Shown piece by piece: positions 36,818 to 48,200 of a stretch of DNA of 64,000 nt; the first letter of the stretch is position 1, and each line of letters starts with the position of its first letter. A program made the translations under genes and the position numbers. The stretch comes from Patellifolia procumbens. Lineage: Eukaryota > Streptophyta > Magnoliopsida > Caryophyllales > Amaranthaceae. The DNA lies in contig CANSGD010000158.1 of NCBI GenBank assembly GCA_947645195.1, forward strand, positions 620,001 to 684,000, in the 5' to 3' direction. The notes beneath the pieces were generated by a model, which was not told where the DNA came from, searched no databases, and worked only from the letters and a program-made list of their open reading frames with translations.

Positions 36818-37833
36818 AATGGAAAAGAGCAAAGCCTTAAAACACATACAAACAGAGAAGAGTTTGAGTCAATAATATGTACGTTACCTCTGAAACATTA
36901 ATTCAAATTCAACTCACAAACTTGAACACTGGAAAAAGTGTGGATAAAAGGAGTGGCCATAATTTAAGTGACGGTTTTTGGAAATATTGAGAAAAATTGA
37001 GATGGGCCCATCTCCAGCCAACATGAGTTAACATGAAAAGTATTGACAACTATACTCTCTAGAGTACTCTTGTGTTGGTGCTGTTCTTGTCCTCCCCCAC
37101 CACTTACCATTTTCTTATTTCATTAACCGCCCCTTAATCTTCTTTTAATGATAATTATGTCTAAGCCTAATTGTTTATTAATTAACCAATCATTGCTAAA
37201 TGCTCTGGAAATTGGAATTAATGTCTTATGAATTAAGTAGTAGTTAGTATTATAGCTAGAAATTGTCATAGAAAAATTGTTTAGTCCTACGTCAAACGTA
37301 GATATATGCATTTAGAAGTTAGTACATTATTTTAATTAAGCTCCTTATCTAGATTAGCATCATCATTATTCTAATTTTGATTTTATTATTGTTTATATAA
37401 CTCTTCTTTGAATTGATCTGTATAAGCTGTTCTACAATACTTATCCCAACATACAAGATAGTAGTATACATAAAGCTAGCTAAGACAATATTGTAGAAAC
37501 TGAAGGAGTAAAAGTTTTTATATTGGTTTTTGATTATTAATGTTAACTAGAAACTCAATAAGCCTTACTATCTCAATTGGATGAACATTATATGCTTTGA
37601 ATTTTTTCATCCATTGAAGTTGAATAATAGATCGTCACACTAAAAAGACAATTTTTTTTTTGTTTAACGATACATGTTTAACAATTGTTACAAGCATGTG
37701 TGTTTGATATTTTAGAATATTCTAGAGGTCACTTCGAGCTTTTCATATTACTCAAAAAACAGGTGCATTCTTAAAATTCCCATCCCTTTGGTCAATAAGA
37801 ATTATTGTTACTTCATGCATGCATTTCACTTCT
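36818..37833. other. Intergenic DNA, no gene recognised
   Basis: AT-rich with no paired element ends. The - strand frame at 37311-37123 has no recognisable domain. Confidence 0.5.
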
Positions 37834-37836
37834 AAG

Positions 37837-38030
37837 GCCCTACTCTTTTAGCCTGCAAACAACTGAACTCAACTGAGCTGCACTGAACTAAATTGAAATT
37901 AATTAAACTAAACTAAACTGTGTTGCATCTAAATGTAACTCCTGACTTAGGAAGAGATGAACTGAAATTAACTGAATCGAATTGAACTGAACTGAATTGA
38001 AGTTCATTGCAGACTAAAAGAACATGGCCT
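37837..38030. mobile_element. Tourist-like MITE, subfamily TTCTTTTAG
   Basis: 194 bp with TAA on both sides (37834-37836, 38031-38033). The left GGCCCTACTCTTTTAGCCTG and right-end complement AGGCCATGTTCTTTTAGTCT pair. The interior repeats AACTGAACTGAA. Confidence 0.75.
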
Positions 38031-38104
38031 TAATAGTTTTGACTTGCTTCTTGTAATGCATACGTGTCTATTTTTGTGTTCACGTGCAAAATATTCATTA
38101 CTTA

Positions 38105-38470
38105 AGGTTTGTTCTTCCCGACTTATTTTCAGTTTAACTCAAGTCACTTTAGTTATTTTCATTTTAGTTTTAGTTCAGCTCTGCATATTAGAGATAACGA
38201 AAGAGATAAAAAAAAGTATATCATGATAGATGCTGCACAAATATCTTTACTCTCAAATTTCACTATTTCTTTCACTTTAATACATTTCAACTCAATCAAT
38301 TTTTTGTAGTTTAGCTTAATTCAAGGTCTAATCCCTTCTGATGAAAACAATTAAACTACAATAAATGGTGAACTGTACTAAATTAAAAAATGAATTGAAT
38401 TAAAAATTAGATAGAGAAAAAAACCTTCAGTTTAATTCGGTTTAACTATTTCAGTCAAAGAGAATAGATA
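38105..38470. repeat. Degraded Tourist-like repeat(s)
   Basis: It begins GGTTTGTTCTTCCCGACTTA after TTA, matching the left end of the intact copy at 45692, and continues with TTCAGTTTAA words. The right boundary is unclear, and two overlapping copies are possible. Confidence 0.5.
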
Positions 38471-38484
38471 TTTAACATGGCTCC

Positions 38485-39003
38485 TAGGGGGTGAGAATGA
38501 GCCTATACTGTTCGCGAACAGTTCGGGCTCGGCTCGGTCAAAGCTCGCCTCGTTGTGGCTCGGCTTGAGTTCGAGTTCTGCTCGAGACTTTAACGAGCCG
38601 AGCTGAGTTATGCTAAGCTCGGCTCGGAAAGCTCGTGAACAAACTCGATTATTCTTTTGTATATTGAGATACTATATTATGTATAAATCTAAAAAAAAAT
38701 TGTTCTAGATATTATACAATAATAAGCTAATAGCTTTAGTGTTTAAAAATAAATTCATAAGAAAAAATATTCATTAATAAAAAATAGAGTTGACAAATAA
38801 ACTAAGAATAATTATAGGTCAAGTTTGTTCATGAACAGATCGACAACGGCTCAGCCATTGCTTATTCAAAACTCGGCTCGATAACTGCTCGGTTCGTTAA
38901 GTCTTGAGCTCGACTTGAGTTCGAATAAATTTAAACGAACCGAGCCGAGCTAAGTAGAGTTCGATCTCAGTTCGTTCGATAATCAGTCCTAGGCTCGACC
39001 CTG
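38485..39003. mobile_element. GCTCGG-rich small DNA element (candidate)
   Basis: It begins TAGGGGGTGAGAATGAGCC and ends GGCTCGACCCTG, which is a weak inverted pair. The outer parts hold many GGCTCGGCTCG, CTCGAGTTCG and GAGCCGAG words in both orientations, around an AT-rich centre (38655-38820). The flanks show no matching 8-bp duplication, so the right boundary is uncertain. Confidence 0.55.
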
Positions 39004-39948
39004 TTAATAACCAAGTCTAATTCATTTAACTTTTAGGTATGAGGGAGAAAGCAAAAAAATCGCAGTATATGTGACAAACAAACTGAGAGGAGGCATTGAG
39101 GCAAGCACGAGCAGTTGAAGAAGTAGGTTTTTCTCTCAGGGCCGTTACTCTACAGAAACAACAAAAAGAATAGTTGCTTTACAAACGGTAACAATTCACA
39201 TCCTATTTTCAAGCTTTCAAGGCTGTTGGTATTGAGCCAACTCGTGGACCATTTTCATGCATGAAAGAGACATTAGCTTTGATTTATTAAATGATACAAA
39301 TGCAAAAAGATTCTTGATAGAATGTTTTTTGGCATAGATCTGTCTAGTTATTTACATAAAAAGCTCGTATAAATGCCAGCTATTTCAACTTGTAAACTTA
39401 AGTATTTAAGACATGGGATTAGTCCTCTCTTTGGCTCACTCTTTAGCTAGTAGATTGGCGCAAGACATTTAAGTACAGTATTTAACTAGTGAAAAAAAGT
39501 TCATCAATTTCTCATAACAAAATTTTGTGTTATTAATACAACAATAATCGAAAACATAAACTAAATTAGAATTTTAATCAAATTATTGTCCTTAGGATAA
39601 AATTAGTCCTAAGTACGAAAACTGTTGAGATTAACAATGCTAATTTGTATCTCCTGGAGCCGAGAGGGATTCTTAATCAAATGAGTCATCCCTCACTCTA
39701 GAAAGTTAAAAAAAATGCTTAATTAGTCTATGAGCTTGTTCTCTTCACATGAATCTAGCTGAACAAAACTGAATTGAATTAAATTAAATGTAATAAATAT
39801 ATAAATATTATTTAAAAAATTATTATATAATTATTAAATAATTATAATGATAAGTAATAATAATTAATAATTAATGGATAATAATAGTATTTTGGATATT
39901 TTTGATAATAATATTTTAAAAAAACGTAGGGAGTAGTAATAAGGAAAA

Positions 39949-39984
<36 letters not shown>

Positions 39985-40255
39985 TAATAACTATTATTTG
40001 TATTAATATATTAATACTTGATGATGATTATATAATAACAATAATATCTTAGAAGTAAATTAGTATTACTATTTTACCAATTAGATTTAATAATATAATA
40101 GTGGTAATATTTAGTAATAAAAATAACAATTGCGTTGGACCATAGAAATTTGCAAAATAAACCGTTTTGACGCGATTTGATTGATTTATAGGCTAAAAAC
40201 ATGGGTTAATTTGTGCTTTTGACCGAACCACGGTTTGGGATTTTGGGTTGGTCTA
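39004..40255. other. Intergenic DNA with AT-rich microsatellites
   Basis: It contains a (TAA)n tract at about 39951-39982 inside a wider A/T-only region (39780-40080). No gene recognised. Confidence 0.55.
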
Positions 40256-40976
40256 TCTCTATACTATAAGGCAAGAGGGGGGTGGACACCAAAATTAAGA
40301 AAAAAATAATAATAATAAATCAAGAAAGTTATTAAGTGCAATTAAGGTTTAATTTCCAAACTTAGCAATCATATTTTTAGCAAAAATGTTTAAAACTTTC
40401 AAAATAAATTATCTAAATTTCTACAAAGTAAAAATAATTTAAAAAAAACTCAATGGTTATATGTTCTTAATCTCTATAAATAGACACCCACTTTGCTATA
40501 TTTTTATATACTTTTGAAACTTTTATTTTCAAATACATGAGTAATTGATTGATCATGAGTGAATGTGCATTTGATTAAACCAATCATGAAACATAATAAA
40601 ATATTTTAGGATGAGTGAGAAAGTGGTAGAGTGAGAAGGACGATGTATTTTTTTACTCATGAGTGAATAGTGATGATGCTAATGACATCTTCCACTAATC
40701 TTTTGTAAAAATTTTGTCTTTTTAGGCATTTTGTTTTTAAAACACTATATTGCTAATCTACTCTCTAATATTTATTACTCTTAATATTTAATAAAATCGT
40801 GTAACTATTTAAACTCTTTTAAGATTACAATACACACTCTGAAAAAACAAAATGATTAAAACTTCACGATTTTTTTTAAAGTATGAAACATACGTATACA
40901 TGTTATGGGAGAAATTACAATGTAGTTTCTCTCATATCCTTAGCACGGGGCACGCATCGCGTGCATGTATTGCTAG
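40256..40976 (+). mobile_element. Non-autonomous Helitron, complete ends
   Basis: The 5' end TCTCTATACTATAAGG follows an A. The 3' end carries the perfect-stem hairpin GCACGC-ATC-GCGTGC, then ATGTATTG and CTAG followed by T (CTRR|T). Insertion between A and T without target duplication fits Helitrons. It is 721 bp and has no Rep/helicase coding, so it needs an autonomous helper. Confidence 0.85.
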
Positions 40977-41058
40977 TAATATTTATAAACTAACTACACC
41001 CCAAACCGTCAAAGTATCTTTAATCAACGTAATGACAATTTTGTACCTTAAATAATAA

Positions 41059-41220
41059 GGGCTTGTTCTCTTCGGCATAAAACAAGTAAACTGAACAAAA
41101 CTGAAATGAAATGAATAGTGATATGTGAGAGTAAAACTATAAAAGCATTATCCAGAGCTGGGCTTAACTTAAATAAACTGAAGTTAACTGAACTGAAAAT
41201 AAGTTGGGGAGAACACGCCC
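41059..41220 (+). mobile_element. Tourist-like MITE, subfamily TTCTCTTCGGC
   Basis: 162 bp with exact TAA target duplications (41056-41058, 41221-41223). Left end GGGCTTGTTCTCTTCGGC and right end GGGGAGAACACGCCC pair. It shares end sequences with the copy at 45692, which lies in the opposite orientation. Confidence 0.88.
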
Positions 41221-41515
41221 TAATATTATTAGCAACTTTATAATTTTTTAATATCTTCTATTTTTTTGTCACTTATTTATATGATGTAATAGTAAAAAAC
41301 TAGTCGGTAAAATAAAACAACAATTGTAAATTAAAAACCTCGTATTGAGATAAAATATGGTTAAACTACAAATTGCACCAACCTAAACCATGCTCCTCCT
41401 TAATAATAATAGTAATAATAATGAGTAAAGATATAATAAATAAAATAATATATAGCAATATTAACAATAATAAGAGTAATTAGTAGTAAAATAAACTAGA
41501 CCATCAATAACGATA
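41221..41515. other. AT-rich spacer
   Basis: Spacer between two MITEs, dominated by TAA and AATAAT words at 41400-41500. Confidence 0.6.
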
Positions 41516-41800
41516 CTCCCTCTGACCCTCTGTCCTGAAAAGCTCTATACACTTTCCTTTTTCATCCGTCTCAGAAAACTTTATACATTTTTATTTTTGG
41601 ATATGATTTACTACTATTTTATTCTTTTGACTTTTCAACTATGACCCACTACTATATCACATCTAAATAAAATAATACCCACTAACTCCTATCACATCTA
41701 CCTTTTTAATAAAATACAATTGATAACCATACAATAACTTATCATCTAAAAATACGTGTCCGACCAAGTGTATGAAGCTTTGTGGGACGGACGGAGGGAG
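41516..41800. mobile_element. Stowaway-type MITE
   Basis: 285 bp. Left CTCCCTCTGACCCTCTGTCC; the right end reverse-complements to CTCCCTCCGTCCGTCCCACA. Both then carry AAAGCT and ATACACTT. TA lies on both sides. Confidence 0.87.
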
Positions 41801-41829
41801 TAATATTTAACAAAATGGTTAAATAAAGA

Positions 41830-41957
41830 ATGGAGTTGACTGAACTGAAATGAACTGAACTGAACTGATTGGAGCTGAACTGAATTGAATTAAACTGAAC
41901 TGATTAGAGTCGAACTGGACTAGACTGAACTGAAAATAAGTAGGGGAGAACATGCCC
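41830..41957 (+). repeat. Left-truncated Tourist-like MITE
   Basis: The interior TGAACTGAACTGAACTGA and right end GGGGAGAACATGCCC match the copy at 41059. The left terminus is missing, and the sequence abuts the Stowaway copy at 41516-41800. Confidence 0.65.
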
Positions 41958-42930
41958 TTTATGCAGTTGAACTTAATTGTGTTGAACTAACCTTATTTTT
42001 AATAATTCCCTATTGTTTTTCTTCTTTGCATTATTGTTTTTATTGATGAAACCTACTAGTGAATATTATTTAAAATGAACTGAGCAAAGCCTAAGTTTAT
42101 TTCACCAAAATCAAATTCAATTCAATGAAAATAAGATGAATCGACTGAAGCCTAATTTCCAATCACCTCTAAAAATTTATTCCCAATAATTATGAGGACA
42201 ATGATTGAGATTATGAATATACTCCGCAGAGAATAAATCAAAAGGATACTATTCCTTACTTAAACTTGATTATAGTATTGCGTTGAACAAACAAGAGAGA
42301 TTATCCGAATGGGAAGCTAGTTAAAGTTAGCTGGTTTTGTCTTAATGATATACGGGTTCGTTCATCATAAACCGTATCTTTCGGTCTCTAACGAAGTCCT
42401 GGTTGGCCACGTTTCTGCACCAAAAAGTAACAAATCCAGCATCACACACACTATGGCTGACTGCTTCATTTCTTTGGCTTCTTTCTCTTTGCCATTTCTC
42501 CTCTTTTATTCCCTCTACAGCTCTAGCCTCTACTCTTCGGGAGTGTGTAAAGTGTCCCTCTTTCAGTCTTCTCTACCCACTAAAGAAATTTTACTGATTT
42601 GTTTTTATATGGTCTAAAGTTGAATTGAATTAAACTAAACTAAAAAGAAATACTTCATATGAAATGATAGATATATATACTATAAACAAACAAATAAATA
42701 AATAATAATACCTTCTTTTAGAAAAAATAGAAACTGAAAACTAATAATTTTTGTACTAAAACTAAAATCCCGCTTATTATAGATTGGGTCCAAATCAGAT
42801 CAGGTAGGGTTAACTTTTGTAGGGTCTACCTTCTTTTTTTGAGGGTTGCACCAGAAAGAAGAGTATTCCTTGCTCATTATCAGACAAGCACTTATTCAGT
42901 TATTCACATATGAGTCGCAATAATTTTATA
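41958..42930. other. Intergenic DNA with scattered MITE debris
   Basis: GAACTGAAC-like words recur at 42010-42140 and 42620-42640. A short frame at 42453-42617 starts with a hydrophobic stretch (MADCFISLASFSLPFLLFYS) but stops after 54 codons and resembles no family I know. Confidence 0.45.
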
Positions 42931-43187
42931 CTACCCACATTTCAAATTATTTGCTACATATTGACTTTGAACACTATTTACTTTGTCATTTTGACTGACT
43001 TTGATTTTGTATAAGTAACGAAAAACATACTCATGCGGGATCTTGTTTGATTCGTCTTAATGTGTAGCTTCCAAATATATAACTTTTGTTATTTTTTCCT
43101 ATACTAAAATTGAGATATTATTTTTAAAAATTATATCTTGGATTTTGTGAAAAAGTGAATTTAGCAAATAAAATGAGATGGGGGGAG
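42931..43187. mobile_element. Stowaway-type MITE
   Basis: 257 bp. Left CTACCCACATTTCAAATTAT and the right-end complement CTCCCCCCATCTCATTTTAT pair and are both followed by TTGC; TA lies on both sides (42929-42930, 43188-43189). Confidence 0.85.
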
Positions 43188-43635
43188 TAATTGTTACGTG
43201 AATAATGCATATTATAATGATAATCTTTGTGATTTTTAAGGACAAAAGAGAGAAAAGTTGTCCAAGAGCCAATTACTTTTTTAACGAGCGTTGTAGGCTC
43301 TGTTCAATCCATCTTAAATAATAATATTAAAAAAAGTAAGTTTAGTTTAGTAAAAAAAAGTTCAGTTCATCTAAAATAACTTCCGTTAAGGCAAAATAAG
43401 TTTAATCCAGTAAAAACGTAGTTTCCACTAACTTACTTGATAGAGTAAGGTAATTCCTATTTTAATGGCTTTTTTCTGGTGAAACGTTAGATGTTGAAGC
43501 ATGGGCGGCCGTCGATTGATGAATTGAGAAAGAAACCGGGGATTCCATTTCTGGCCGTAAGTCGGGGAGAGGCCATAACATAAGGTTATTACTTCACATT
43601 TCTTTCTCGAGATTTCTTTATTATAAATCCGCCGA
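43188..43635. other. Intergenic DNA with possible MITE debris
   Basis: GTTCAATCC and AGTTTAGTTTAG words at 43295-43420 look like Tourist-like debris. The GC-richer part 43490-43610 may be organellar or other foreign DNA joined to the plastid fragment that follows, but I could not identify it. The - strand frame 43658-43428 spans this junction and is not a gene. Confidence 0.45.
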
Positions 43636-43830
43636 AAATCTTCAGGGGCGAGGTTCAAATGAGGAAAGACTTACGGTGAATACCTAGGCACCCATAGACG
43701 AGGAAAGACGTATAAAGTGAAGAAATGCTTCGGGGAGTTGAAAATAAGCAAAGATATGAAGATTTCATAATAGTTGAACCTTTTAAACTTCTGCTAAATC
43801 AGTGGTGCAAAGAAAAAGAAAAACAACATA
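43636..43830 (+). pseudogene. Nuclear plastid DNA fragment: 5' end of 23S rRNA gene
   Basis: The sequence from GGGCGAGGTTCAAATGAGG onward follows the plastid rrn23 start: CTTACGGTGAATACCTAGGC, ACCCATAGACGAGGAAAGAC, GAAATGCTTCGGGGAGTTGA, AAATAAGCA. It includes about 10 bases of the plastid upstream spacer. Substitutions and small gaps accumulate along its length and it ends within about 200 bp, so it is a decayed nuclear insertion, not a functional rRNA. Identification rests on recalled plastid 23S sequence. Confidence 0.88.
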
Positions 43831-44302
43831 ATTACCTTAAAGTCTAGTCGAGAATCAGTCCAGTTTGTAAAAAATAAGGCCAGTTCAGTAATATTAAATC
43901 CAATTCGATAAAAAAAATTCAGCTTAGTTATTACAATGAAAATAGAGCTTTAAAATACCCAATTTTTAAAAAATTACACAAAATAACTCTATAATATGGT
44001 ACTATTCATATATTACCGTCAAAACACTAAGCCGACTTGCTATGAGGTTGGGGATTCACTTCATAACAGAGTCGAATCCTCCCAACTATGGTACTTGGAG
44101 GGATCTCTTTATTACCCTCTACTTTCAAGTGACCAACTATTTCACAAATACTAAATCAAGACATCGAGCTGGTTAACTTCTAAATAATAGACAGAGGTTT
44201 CCTTCTTACCCTAAAAAAATGACCATTTAAACTAGGACAACCTCCACTCCAATTCTTATCTCATTATCTCATACTCTTCTCATATTTTTGTATTTGTATA
44301 CC
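43831..44302. other. Intergenic DNA, no gene recognised
   Basis: Short CAGTTCAGTAATATTAAA words at 43860-43930 resemble Tourist debris. The rest is unidentified. Confidence 0.45.
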
Positions 44303-44310
44303 CCTATATC

Positions 44311-44768
44311 TAGGGATGGCAGTTCAGTCCGACTTCGACTTGAGTCCGACTCGATCTGAAGGAAAAAGTCCGATCCGAATCCGAAAACATAAAAGTCCGA
44401 ATGAAATCCGATAGGAGTTGGACCTTAGGTAAGATCCGATCCGAATCCGACTAGAGTCCGATTATTACTTGTTAACTCGTCAAATAATAGATTGAAAGTA
44501 CATTTTATAGAAATAATAGATTTACATTATAAGAAATTAAGTAACACATTATAAAAATTATATTAAAGATGTGTTTTGGTTATTTAATATGGTAATTTAA
44601 TATGAATCCGATCCAAGCCCGAAACAATCCGAAGGAAAAAGTCCGAGTCCGAATCCGATAATATATAGTCCAAATCCTAATAGGAGTGTAAAAATCATAG
44701 TCCGATTGAAATGGAGCGGACTTGGAGTTTGATAAGTCCGATCCGAGTTCGGTCCATTGCCATTCCTG
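44311..44768. mobile_element. hAT-like non-autonomous element rich in TCCGA words
   Basis: 458 bp between perfect 8-bp target duplications CCTATATC (44303-44310 and 44769-44776). The terminal inverted repeats are TAGGGATGGCA and, on the right, the complement CAGGAATGGCA. Outer arms carry many TCCGA/TCCGAATCCGA words on both sides (44338-44462 and 44605-44755) around an AT-rich core. An 8-bp duplication with short TIRs is the hAT signature. There is no transposase. Confidence 0.9.
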
Positions 44769-44776
44769 CCTATATC

Positions 44777-45159
44777 ATATGAAAAATGTTATTTCTCCCC
44801 ACCCCTATGATCTAAGCTGGACGGTGGCCACCTCAACAAATGACCACACATCTCCATTTTCTCTCTCACTCATATCATACCCCAATTTCCAATAACCTAA
44901 CGTTCATATTTTTTATATGGTCCTCCTTCTCCCAGCTAAGATAAGCTAACATACAACCTTTCATTGTCATTTTCACCCCCCACATAATTACATTAAAATT
45001 CTTTCCTCATCATTAACATAAAACTAATATTGTTATTACAACAATAATACACATTACACACCCCATAAAACTAAATATTAATGGACGGTCCAAAAGATAA
45101 TAAAATATAATCACTCATATAGGTCCCACATCCAACAACTATAACCCAAAGTTAACCCT
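44777..45159. other. Upstream region of the aquaporin gene
   Basis: AT-rich with C-rich strings such as TTTTCACCCCCCACAT. No additional element is paired here. Confidence 0.5.
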
Positions 45160-45285
45160 TATAAAACCCACCAATCCTTATCCTCAATATTCACTCATCA
45201 AACCACAAAAACAAAACACAACCCACAAAAAAAAAACTAGTCTTTCATTTCATACACTTAACTTTGTTTCAACTTTGTGCAAGAA
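45160..45285 (+). promoter_or_regulatory. TATA box and 5' leader of the PIP1 gene
   Basis: TATAAAA at 45160-45166 lies 120 bp before the ATG. A start of transcription near 45190-45200 and an A/C-rich leader of about 90 nt are inferred. The leader has no upstream ATG in a good context close to the start, which fits a highly expressed gene. Confidence 0.65.
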
Positions 45286-48200
45286 ATGGAAGGAAGAGAA
45301 GAAGATGTTAGACTTGGTGCTAACAAATTCTCAGAGAAACAAGGTTTAGGAACTGTTGCACAAGATAGAGATTACAAAGAACCACCACCAGCACCACTGT
45401 TTGAGCCTGGAGAATTAACATCATGGTCATTTTACAGAGCTGGAATTGCTGAGTTTATTGCTACTTTCTTGTTTCTGTATATCAGTATTTTGACAGTTAT
45501 GGGTTATGCTCGTACTGATAATAAGTGTAGTACTGTTGGTGTTCAAGGAATTGCTTGGGCTTTTGGTGGAATGATCTTTGCTCTTGTTTACTGTACTGCT
45601 GGAATTTCTGGTAACTTTTCTTTTTCTTTATCTCTTTTTGGTAGGAAATAATGGTTAAGAAATTTGTTGGATATGTTTAGATCTTAAATTAGGGCCTGTT
45701 CTTCCCAGTTTATTTGCAGTTTAGTTTAGCTCTAGTTTATTTGCAGTTTAGTTTAGCTCTCGACATTTTTTTACTCTCACATATCACTATTTATTTCAGT
45801 TTAATTCAGTTGTTTTATGCCGAAGAGAACTAGCCTTAGTGTAAAAAGTTGGTTTTTATGGGTTGTTTATATGGTTTTGAGCATGCTTTGAGGATTTTTA
45901 GAAATTAGTAGTTACTACTAGTATATGGAGTTTGATAATTCATAACAAAAAATGGAGCTAACTTAAAGCTAAAAATCCTGAGAGGTTTTGTAGTTGATTC
46001 TCATCCCGCCTTCATGACTTTTCATACTCAAAAAAGAAAGGAAAAAAATTGAGAAACTTTTTTTTGCTAGAAATTGGGTATGTCAAAGACTATGAGGATT
46101 TAGGAGTAAATGAACATCCAGCTTTCCTCTTTTTGAGCTAAAGCCTTGTTCTTTTAGACTGGATTAATGTAAATTAATTATAGTCCAGTTTAGTTCAGCT
46201 CGTGGTGAGTCAAAGATTTTATTTCATTTCAGTTTGTTTTAATTTAGTGCAATTCAACTCTGTTCTAGTCCAGTTCTAGTCCAAAAGAACAGGGTCTAAG
46301 TGTATCATGAATTCCTTGTCTTTTTTAAGGATTTCTTAGACTAGCTTTTGGGTATTTTGAAATATGGGTAGAGTCCGGCAAGATCCGGGCTCATAGGGCC
46401 TATAATTAAACTTAGACCGTCACTCGTAGGTGCAAGGAAAAGGGGGAGAGACTAGATGTTTCATATGACCATACTTTTTTTTTTGAGTTTGTTACTAAAT
46501 TATCACGGTGAATTGAAATAATAGCATATCTCGTTATTTGTGTGTTTGGGGAAACTTATGGGTCTTTTGGGATTTCAAAGAAAGATGTGGTGTTGTGGGA
46601 AATTTGATTCTTAGTAGTTATTACTACATCCGTTTCTTAATAAGTGACACACTTCATGTTTTCACGCTTGCCAATGCATTATTTCAAACATTAATATCTA
46701 TAATTTTCAATGAGTAAAAATTATAAAAAGTTGATATTAAATTAATGCACGTTGAGACGAATCTAACAAGATCCCACATGATTATGTTTTTCCTAAAAGA
46801 TAAATCACCAAATCTAATCAAAGTTTAAACTGTGAATAGTAAACACTATACAAGTGTGTCACTTGTTAAGGAACGGAGGAAGTACATCACAATAATACTT
46901 CATATTAGTACTTAGTAGCATGTTTTGATGTTGTATAGGGTTAGAAACGTATCCTATCCGAAAACGACCAATATCAAACCCTAGCCGGACTCGTAAGGTT
47001 ATACTTCTATGAAATTAGAACCACACTCTTACAAGTTAGCATATGGTACGGTCTGGGACTCATTGCTATCCCTATATTTTATTATTTGTGTTGATGCCCA
47101 TGATCACTGATCAGATGAGTGGAGTATTGTATAATCAAACAAACGGACATGTTATTCATGGAAAAATGGAGATGATTATGGATATATTTAGCAAACATCT
47201 AACTTGGTAAATTTGGATAATGATGGTTAATTTTTGTATTACAGGAGGTCACATTAACCCAGCTGTGACATTTGGACTGTTTTTGGCAAGGAAATTGTCC
47301 TTGACAAGGGCAGTCTTCTACATGGTGATGCAATGTTTGGGTGCTATTTGTGGTGCCGGTGTGGTCAAGGGCTTCCAACCCGGCCCCTACCAACTTGCCG
47401 GTGGTGGTGCCAACTATGTCCACCACGGTTACACCAAGGGTGATGGTCTTGGTGCTGAGATTGTTGGCACTTTCGTTCTTGTTTACACCGTCTTCTCTGC
47501 CACTGACGCCAAGCGAAGTGCCAGAGACTCTCATGTTCCTGTAAGTCCTAGTCCTATTTGTCCAGTGTTTTAGTTTGATAATCACTTTGTCATTCTATCA
47601 AGCTAACTAAAAACATGAGATTTTATCATGTAAACCGAAGTTGATGGTGTAAATCAATGTAATGTTACAGATCTTGGCACCCCTGCCAATTGGGTTCGCT
47701 GTCTTCTTGGTTCACTTGGCCACCATTCCCATTACTGGCACTGGTATTAACCCTGCTAGGAGTCTCGGAACCGCAATCATCTTCAACAAACACCTTAACT
47801 CTTGGAACGACCACGTAAGTTCTAAACCTTTCCGTTCTCTTAGGCTTAAAACTTATCGAATTTTTCATTTATGTGACGCGATTTGATGAGAAAACATTAA
47901 ACACCAAACCGAACTGTTTAATAAGGTCGTGAAAAGACGTTAATATCCTTATTCGATAGCTTTGTTCGCCATCAAACAGTTTGATATATATACACTCATT
48001 AGAATATTACTTTGCTAATGGAGACTTTATGTTGCTTAACATCTTGGTGACCTTTTTGAAAAGGAATGGTGGGAATTTTTGTTGTAATTGGGCCATACTT
48101 TAATGTGTAATTTAATTGAAGACATTTCTTGAATCGTCATAGAAAGATTATAGATAAGGAATCTGCCAAATTTTCTATACCAAAGAGATAAGCTAGTGAT

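Larger units (their letters stand above)
45611..47244 (+). other. Intron 1 of the PIP1 gene (1634 bp)
   Basis: Donor GTAACT and acceptor TATTACAG within the Gly of SGGHINPA. It hosts two Tourist-like MITEs and one Stowaway MITE. Confidence 0.9.

Noticed and set aside
42453..42617. Small secreted peptide gene
   Set aside because: The hydrophobic start is suggestive, but the frame ends after 54 codons with no mature-peptide pattern or splice evidence.
43428..43658. 76-codon minus-strand open frame as a gene
   Set aside because: It runs antisense across the start of the plastid 23S fragment.
43636..43830. Functional 23S rRNA gene
   Set aside because: Only about 200 bp remain, with many substitutions and no continuation.
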